A stretch of 64,000 nt of DNA from Bolinopsis microptera (Eukaryota > Ctenophora > Tentaculata > Lobata > Bolinopsidae). How positions within the stretch are numbered: the first letter of the stretch is position 1; the number at the start of each line of letters is the position of its first letter. Shown one piece after another: positions 1 through 9,000 of the stretch. Position numbers and translations under genes: made by a program. The stretch lies in assembly GCF_026151205.1 (NCBI RefSeq), contig NC_087079.1, positions 5,103,230 to 5,167,229 of the forward strand. The letters are read 5' to 3'. Below the pieces are notes generated by a model, which was not told the DNA's origin, ran no database searches, and worked only from the letters and a program-made list of their open reading frames with translations.

Positions 1-96
1 CTCATTAAATTACAACCATATAAATTCTAAAACGATTGAGTAACATATTTTAAAACCTCTAGTTAGCCCTTTACTAAAAGAAGCTCTTCCTTACAG

Positions 97-3000
97 GAAT
101 TGAGTCCAGCTGGACACTACTGTCCTTCTGGAGCTGCTACACCCACACCGTGTCCTAAGAACACATACGGTGATATAACAGGGCTTCAGTCTTATGATCA
201 GTGTGCACCGTGTCCCCAAGGACAGGTAATTTGTTTTTTGATTTACTCACCCTTTAGATTTTATATTTTTATCCAAGTATCGGAAGCCATTTTTAGAAGT
301 ACAAACGAATGTTTGTATTTTTTACAAGTTTTACAATCATATTGTCTATAAGGCAGCATCTCCTCTACTGAGAACAGCACTAAAATCAGTGCACTTTAAA
401 CATTTGAAGAGAAATGAAAATGAGGTAGCGATGTAGCACAGCAATTCAGATATGAACATTGATCGCATGGATTACAATTTATTATAAATTGTTTGGCTCG
501 TGGACGATTCTTTCATTCTCAGCATACAACAAAAAAAATTAAATAGCATAATCAGATTCTGGATCCCCTAAACGCATCCAAATAATTAAAACCAGCTGTT
601 TTATATCCGCAAGAAAATTTAAAAAAGCCTTGTAAAGTATCCTAATAGTTCGGCACAGAAGTTCACCGTATATGGGACATTGTGGGACTCAATCGGACTC
701 AACGTGATAATGATATATTGACAATACGTTTTTTCTGTAGTTCAAAATACCATGTTTTGATCCCAACCTGATCAATGACAGTCTGTTCATCAAGTCGAAG
801 TATTTGTCTCCAATTCGGTAGTGCACTCAGAGACTCCATCCAATCTCGAGACCACGGTTGTTTCACTTTCTCCTACTTTCCCAAGATCTTCAATTGCCGT
901 CTTTTTCTGATGCCTTCTTTTCCTCAATAACATCAGTATCACCAGTAGCATCACCGCAATTGTTGTGCTGACAATACCCACTGTTAGGAACAAATGGCAC
1001 AAATCCTCTTTTCTGTTTTCTTTGTTTCTGACTCGACCTGGCTTCGTTAAGATTATCCGTGTACATGGTTGAGGTTTTGCGTCTTCGGAACAACCTACAG
1101 TTTGCATTGATGTGTAATTACGGTTTTTCACTCCGTAACCCTGGTCGCACTGTATCTCTACTTGGTATCCTGGAAGAATAAAGGGGACATTTTCTTTGTT
1201 TCTTATAACTCCGTGTGGGGTAGAGAACTGGGACAGAGAACAGGATAATTGTAATTCTTGCTGGTAGAAAGAGGGCTCTCTAAATGAAACTGCATGAAGT
1301 GATTTGGTTAACTTGGCCCAGCCTGTTCCAGTGAAAAGTATGTTTAAACTCTTCTCATCTCCAATTGTCGAATAGATCGAGTACTGGTTCAGGTCGTTCA
1401 GGATTGGTCTTGAAGTTTCATTTGTCACGAAAATCAACTGCCGATCCTCTTTTTCGTGTAAAATTATTCGACAAGTCGATAATATTGCCGTGTTCATTCC
1501 GTTCTTAGCAACAAGGACATCTAACACAGTTCCAGTTCATCAGCTGGAGAGATTTGATAAAGATCGACTCCCTCCAATTTAAAGCCTTTCAGAAACCATT
1601 TGCTTCCTTCCTCGCATGGTCTCCATATCAAACTGTAGCTGACATCTTCTGTTTCTAAGGATTTGCCTTTCGCCAGACAAGTTGTCGGTACCATTGCTTT
1701 TTCAATCAGAAACCCTACCCCAGAAAGGCTGAGAAATACTATATCATGTATACTAGCTCCTGCAAATGTTTTCTTTGAAAGTTCCATGCACTGCATTTCA
1801 AGTGTGACGGAAAAGCCTTTCTCAACTTCACGGTTGCTCAAGATGCTATCTCTTTTGAATAAGGAGCAAGTACTGCTCAAAATGTCGAAGGAGAGACTAT
1901 GGCATTTGAAGTTATATTTGCAATACAACCAGCATTGAAGTGCTCCTGTTGTAATGAACGTATTTAAATGACCTTCATCGGGGTCTTTCTCGACATCAGT
2001 CGTAAAGCAGAGTAAAACATCAACATTTTCATCATATTTATTGGGTGGTCGAAGAGCATTTGGTGGGGAGGAATCCGGTTTGAGAGGAACATCTGAAGGG
2101 ATGTTACCCCAAGCTTGTACTGTAATCACTTTCATAAGGAATGTGGCTACAAGTGCGGTCAACATGTCTGCAAAGAATAAAATTAATATACTTTTTTCGC
2201 CTCGGATATCGTTATTAACTTATTAAAGAGTTTATAAATAAACTTTATCAACTGAGTATTATAGCAATAATTTATAGTGAATATTATTTAATAAAAAAAT
2301 ATTGTTTAATAAAAAAATATTATTGAATGATATTGCCGTCGACGATAAAATATTTTCTGCACAAACCAAACTCTGTAAAGCTGTAAGCCCAAAGACCAAC
2401 ATGTAACAGTAAATAACAACATAAATATGATTCAAAAATAGAACTCTCCCCACTGGTATTATATAGCGATACTTTCAAAGCTCCTGATGCAAATAACCCT
2501 TTATGTATTCTTGATGGTGTGCAGTGGTGTAACAATGGGTGCTAACATAAAATGTTACGCCACTGATCACGTGACCGCTAACGAGCCATGTGACCAGTCA
2601 TGTGACAAGCCATGTGACAAGACATGTGACCAGCAGAAGAATATATTACGGCCTTTGACTTGACACGATACTCTATAAAAAAGTTATTAATATTGCAGTA
2701 TAATATCAACATTTTTAGGTCTTGTACAGTAAACATAAACCTCCGATGTATTTATAGATATAATGAAAGCAATATCAATAATAAATATAACATTTTAAAA
2801 ATTCAGATGAGTGAAAAGTAATTTTTGTCAATATTTTTTCTCACTGTGAAATTATCAACTGTAAGGTTTAAACATTTTTTGAGCTCTGTGAAGCTGATTG
2901 AGATTATGCTTCCATTTTTTGACCGTCATTGCTTTGGGACACTAATGCGGAGAGGTACCATACCATGGAGAGGTATGTTAGTATGTTACAATTTATGATA

Positions 3001-6000
3001 AATTGTTCGGCTCGTGGATGATTCTTTAATTCTCAGCTTAACAACAAAATAAATTAAATAGCATAATCAGATTCTGGATCCCCTTAACGCATCCAAGCTA
3101 TTACAACCAGCGTTGTTCAATCCGCAAGCAAATTAAAAAAGAAGCCTTGTCCAGTAATTTAGTTCGGCACAAAGGTTCAGCGTGTATGGGACATTGTGGG
3201 ACTATTTTTACTTTTCTCTGTAGTTCAAAATATCACGTTTTGATCCCAACCTGATCAATGACAGTCCGTTCATCAAGTCGAAGTATTTGTCTCCAAATCG
3301 GTAGTGCACTCAGAGACTCCATCCAATCTCGAGACCACGGTTGTTTTACTTTCTCCTACTTTCCCAAGATCTTCAATTTCCGCCTTTTTCTGATGCCTTC
3401 TTTTCCTCAATAACATCACCAGTACCATCACAGCAATTATTGTGCTGACAATCCCCACTGTTAGGAACAAATGGCACAAATCCTCTTTTCCGTTTTCTTT
3501 GTTTCTGACTCGACCTGGCTTCGTTAAGATTATCCGTGTGCATGGTTGAGGTTTTGCGTCTTCGGAACAAACTACAGTTTGCATTGATGTGTAATTACGG
3601 TTTTTCACTCCGTAACCCTGGTCGCACTGTATCTCTACTTGGTATCCTGGAAGAACAAAGGGGACATTTTCTTTGTTTCTTATAACTCCGTGTGGAGTAA
3701 AGAACTGGGACAGAGAACAGGATAATTGTAATTCTTGTTGGTAGAAAGAGGGCTCTCTAAACGATAATCCGAAAAGTGATTTGTATGACTTGGTCCAGTC
3801 TGTTCCAGTGAAAAGTATGTCGAAACTCTTCTCATCTCCAGTTGTTGAATAGATCGAGTACTGGTTCAGGTCTGGTCTTGAAGTTTCATTTGTCACGAAA
3901 ATCAACTGCCGATCCTCTTTTTCGTGTAAAATTCTTCTACAAGTTGATAATATTGCCATGTTCACTCCGTTCTCAGCAACGAGAACATCTAGACACAAGT
4001 CCAACTCATCTGCTGGAGAGATTTGATAAAGATCGACTCCCTCCACTTTTATAAACTCTCGACGTTCTGGTTCCTTCAGAACCCATTTGCTTCCCTCCGT
4101 GCAAGGTTTCCATCTCAAACAGTAGCTAATGTCATCTTCTGGCCTCGTTTTTAGAGATTTGCCTTTCGCCAGGCAAGTTATCTGAACTAATGCTTGCTCT
4201 ATCAGAAACCCTACCCCAGACATGCTGAGAAGTATAATATCTGTTATACTAGCTCCTGCAAATATTTTCTTTGAAAGTTCCATGCACTGCTTTTCAAGTG
4301 TGACGGAAAAGCCTTTCTCAACTTCACGATTGCTCAAGATGCTATCTCTTTTGAATAAGGAGCAAGTACTGCTCAAAATTTCGAAGGAAATACTATGGCA
4401 TTTGAAGTTATATTTGCAATACAACCAGCATTGAAGTGCTCCTGTTGTAATGAACGTATTTAAATGACTTTTATCGGGGTCTTTCGCGAGGTCATTTCTA
4501 AAGCATTCTATAACATCCGACTTTTCATTATTGGCTGGCTGAGAAGCATTTTGCGGGGAAGAATCCGGTTTGAGAGGAACATCTGAAGGAATGTTACCCC
4601 AAGCTTGTACTGTAATCACTTTCATAAGAAATGTGGCTACAAGTGCGGTCGACATATCTGCAAAGAATAAATAATTATATACTTTTTTCCCCTCAGATAT
4701 CATTACTAACTTATGAACGAGTTTATGAATAAACTTTATAAAATGAGTATTATAGCAATAATTTATAATGAATATTAATTATTTAATAAAAAAATATTGT
4801 TTAATAAAAAATATTATTGAATTATATTGCCGTCGACGATAAAGTATTTTCTGCACAAACCCAACTCTGTAAGTTCAAAGACCAACATGTAACAGTAAAT
4901 ATAAATAACAACATAAATAAGATTCAAAAATGGAATTCTCCCCACTATATAGCGATACTTTCTAAGCTCTTGACGTAAATAGCCCTTTATGTATTCTTGA
5001 CAAGCCATGTAGAATTTACTCGCCTCGGATACCATTACTAACAACTTCATAAATATAATAGTAACTGCTATAGAAATAATTTGTATCTAATGAAATATGT
5101 ACATGTATTATTTTCGTCGACGGAATTATCCTGCTGTACAAAGCCAACTTTGTCAGCCCAGACACCATTAGGAAATATAAAGATAATTGGAAAACATGTT
5201 TGAAGAAATGGATTTTAGCAATGAAGATTGAGAAATGTTAATTTTGACTGCAAGAGTGCAAGGGGCGACTATCGTGCATTTAGACTTAGCAAACAGTCTA
5301 AAATATGTACTTTAGTAAACTTAATCTAACTACACTACAAATAATTTATAAGCTGTAGACAGCGAAAATCTTTGAAAGTTTTGAAATTTTATCTTTTTGA
5401 AAAAATAAATTTTTATCATTGCGCACAATTCTACTTAAAAACGTGAATGTGCAGATAGAATTTTTGTTTACACATATATGCTATGGGAGTTACTAAGGGG
5501 GTTGCTATGGGGGTTAAGGAGCGGCAGCCCTCAGCTTCCCCTGAATAAGGAGGGACGGGGATTGCATCTAAACTGCGCACTATGGGGGTTGCTAAGAGGG
5601 TTGCTATGGGGGTTAAGGAGCGCCAGCCCTCAGCTTCCCCTGAATAAGGAGGGACGGGGATTGCATCTAAACTGCGCACTATGGGGGTTGCTAAGAGGGT
5701 TGCTATGGGGGTTAAGGAGCGCCAGCCCTCAGCTTCCCCTGAATAAGGAGGGACGGGGATTGCATCTAAACTGCGCACTATGGGGGTTGCTAAGAGGGTT
5801 GCTATGGGGGTTAAGGAGCGCCAGCCCTCAGCTTCCCCTGAATAAGGAGGGACGGGGATTGCATCTAAACTGCGCACTAAAGTGGGCTGGAAGCCAATTC
5901 TACCCTCAAAACAAAAGCCCACAAAATATGAAAATATTTGTATGTATTGGTTTTTAATATTTTCAAAACATTAACTCAAGCTTCGAGCTCACGCAAATAA

Positions 6001-9000
6001 GGAGTTCTTTTGTGTGAGTATTTACCTCTGTAAAGATGGCTAACGTCATAAAATCACAATGTTGGTCTGAACCTCAAGATCACATGATCAAAAACAACAA
6101 AGACGCTAGGTTCAACTAAAATGGCTATTGTCTCCAAAGCTTCTGACAATGACTTTAAATGGCCCAGAGGTATTTTAGGACGCTAATTCCGAATCACCCC
6201 CATGACATAGGGTAAAAATAGTTATCTGAGGAGTTGTATTTGAGCAAAAACTTATTTTCGTAAGACGCGTGCTCGTGACACTGACAGGCTTGTAAAATGT
6301 TATTTCTACTGTTTAGGTGTTAAAGTTAGTGTTGGGGTTATAAAAGTGTGAGTTTAAGCACAAATATTTGTACCTAAACTGTTAACACTTGCCGTAAAAA
6401 CGAGATATTTAACGGATAGGTCCAAATCTAATCGCGCCCCTTTAAATTCAATAGTTGTATGAATATTCCATACCTCCTGTTTCAATACAGACCGTTAAAA
6501 TGATCCCTCCAATTAAATTATCTGTCCTTATCCATTCAATAATTACGGCCATTGACCCGAATTTTAGTTGTCCCTTTAGGAATTTGCATTCGGATAAATG
6601 CTAAAGCCCCTCCACGCTGATGTAATAATAATACGTCACATAAAAGTGACTTTCATGTTTTCAGAACCACCCTCCAATAATATTGCTTTTTTCAGGAGAC
6701 ATTTGAAGAAGGCTCGACCTCGCTAGATCAGTGTAAAGAGGTAAACTGTAGTCCTGGTTACTACAAAGACCACCACAAAGGCTGTCAGATTTGTCCTAAA
6801 GGTCAGAATACTAACTAGCATATATAATTATACATAATTTTATACTAGTGTATACATAATTGACGGCACCCATCTGGGCTTTTAAAACCAATATCTTATT
6901 ATAACATTATTATTCCTCTGAAAGTTAGATTCCTGCTAACCTGAGCCTGCATAATTTTGTGCAACATTACCTTATATGGTAGTGTTACCATGGTAGCATT
7001 ACCTTATATGGTAGTGTTACTATGGTAACATTACCCTATATGGTAGTGTTACCATGGTAACATTACCTTATATGGACCGTGTTGTGCAAGGTGACCACTC
7101 TGTGTTCCTATAACATATACCACCTACATGCACTTTTTTTGTGTTCATTGAGTTTCTTTAATCCATATATTTTAGTGATATGTACTGTATATGCTAAACT
7201 TTTTATAATTTCTAATTTCTAAAATATTCTACCTCTCAGGAACGTACAGTGAAGAAGAGAACGCAGCCACGTGCACAAAATGCCCCGTGCATCAGTACAA
7301 TTCTGTTGAGGGCTCGGTACAGTGCATGAAATGCCCTGACACTGCCTTTACCTGGTCAGAGGGTACTGACTCTTTTAGCGGCTGTATCGGACCTGTTATT
7401 GAGGTTAGTACTTAATCTGTAATGCTGTATAATCGAGCTTAAGCTTTCCTGTAATGTACTTTATCGGCTGTTGTTTTTTAAGTTTAACCCTTGTTTCCTC
7501 GTTCAAGAAATCAGATTTTGTCCAATTCTGATTAGTCCAACTAATTTTCTTTAGTTTCGAGAATCTGTTCTTAAATCCACTCTAACTTGCAGGCGTGTAG
7601 TGGGGAGGATATGACTGGAACTTGTGACCGTTACTATGACGACAACCTTAATGTGACCTCTAGAATACTCTCTGTTCAAGTTATCAAGGGAGAGTTTGAA
7701 CTTTTCAATATTACTAATCACAGGTAACAATATACACTATACACTATACACTATAGATAGTACATTATACAATATACACAATATACTATACACAATACAC
7801 TAGTATACCTCACTAGTATACATTGAATTCTCATAAATCTTCGGCGGGATTTACTTGTTGAATTTCATTTATGTCAGCACAATCGGTTATATTGCAGCCC
7901 AACATGACCAATGTTCTATTCTAGTGTGAACGCACCCGAATATAAAGATACTAGTGAAAAGGAAGTTCCCTGTGCAATTTGGAGTATTCACAAACTTTCA
8001 CACAAGAACCCGCAGCGTTGAATTTTCCTTACCAGAAAAACTTATCGTTGGATTGCATCACTCTCATTAATAATTAATATTAAACCACAGGGGCTACTTC
8101 ACTAAACTGACAGAAACAGACGGGCCAATGAATGTAGCTGATATTGAGAGCATCGGTGTTCTCAGGTCCTTCTCTCCTTTGATAAACGACGTGTTTTGCA
8201 GTTTAGATCAGGGATGGAAGTTCCATGGTTCTATCAGGAGTACCTCTAAATCTGGCAAGGTTTGATCATCAAGACCACCTCTACACTTACAGTCTACATC
8301 CGGCAATGTTTGATTATCAGAATTTACAAAATATAGATATGAAATGCGTTTGATAACAAGCACAATGTCAAGAAAAGTTCGGTTCGAACTTCGAATGAAA
8401 CTAACTCAAAAATATAAAGTCAACAAAGATGAGCTGACATTAACATTTAACATGGTTCAGGCCTGTATAAACTGGAAGAGAACTCCTCTTGCAGATAAAG
8501 CAGCTCCAAACCATTACTGTCAGAACCCGGACGGAACTGATCTCGCGGATAAACCCTTCTGTTACATCAGGTGATCAATCATAGGACAGATCGCTACATT
8601 TTTAATTTACATAACTTATCTGATAAGTTCAGCGATAAGTAACAGGAGAAATCATATTTATCAGAATTAAACCCCCTTACTCTAAGTCTAAACTGAAACC
8701 CACCCAGCGAGACAGAAACTGAAGAATGCGACATTCCCACCTGTATCTGGAACATGGACTGTTTCACGGGTATAGGGGCCCAGTACCGGGGCAAGCAAGC
8801 TACCACCGACCACAACAAGAACTGCAATAACTGGAACAGTGACTTTCCTCACCCGCACGGTTACCACTCTCCGGAGTACAACTGGGCTGGGGTTGGGGAC
8901 CACAGGTATTACTTTAGTTCATAGTTCATTCAGTTACTAGGTAACTAGTTACCTAGTTACCTAGTTACCTAGTTACCTAGTTACCTAGTTTTACATAGTT

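Larger units (their letters stand above)
467..5000. repeat. Tandem segmental duplication of a roughly 2-kb gene unit
   Basis: Two head-to-tail units, about 467-2515 and 2984-5000, share coding sequence, 3' flank and about 350 bases of 5' flank, with an offset near 2,490 bases. The match begins at the motif taaattgt(t/c)(t/c)ggctcgtgg and ends near tatgtattcttga (2502 and 4987). Both flanks carry indels and substitutions, so the duplication is not very recent. The whole pair sits inside the first visible intron of the kringle gene, on the opposite strand. Confidence 0.85.

Noticed and set aside
4656-4703. Upstream ATG adding 16 residues to the intact PAN-sushi protein
   Set aside because: A conserved splice acceptor (ttctttgcag) lies between it and the ATG at 4655, and the paralogue lacks the extension.
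5431-5957. Overlapping 163- and 159-codon frames on opposite strands
   Set aside because: Both are translations of the 99-bp minisatellite inside an intron.
8380-8395. cggttcgaact resembling a tRNA B-box
   Set aside because: No A-box or cloverleaf could be built around it; it lies in an intron of the kringle gene.
8344-8460. In-frame sequence upstream of the kringle exon at 8461
   Set aside because: It is intron: the acceptor at 8458-8460 and the phase-0 join from 8259 restore a complete six-cysteine kringle.
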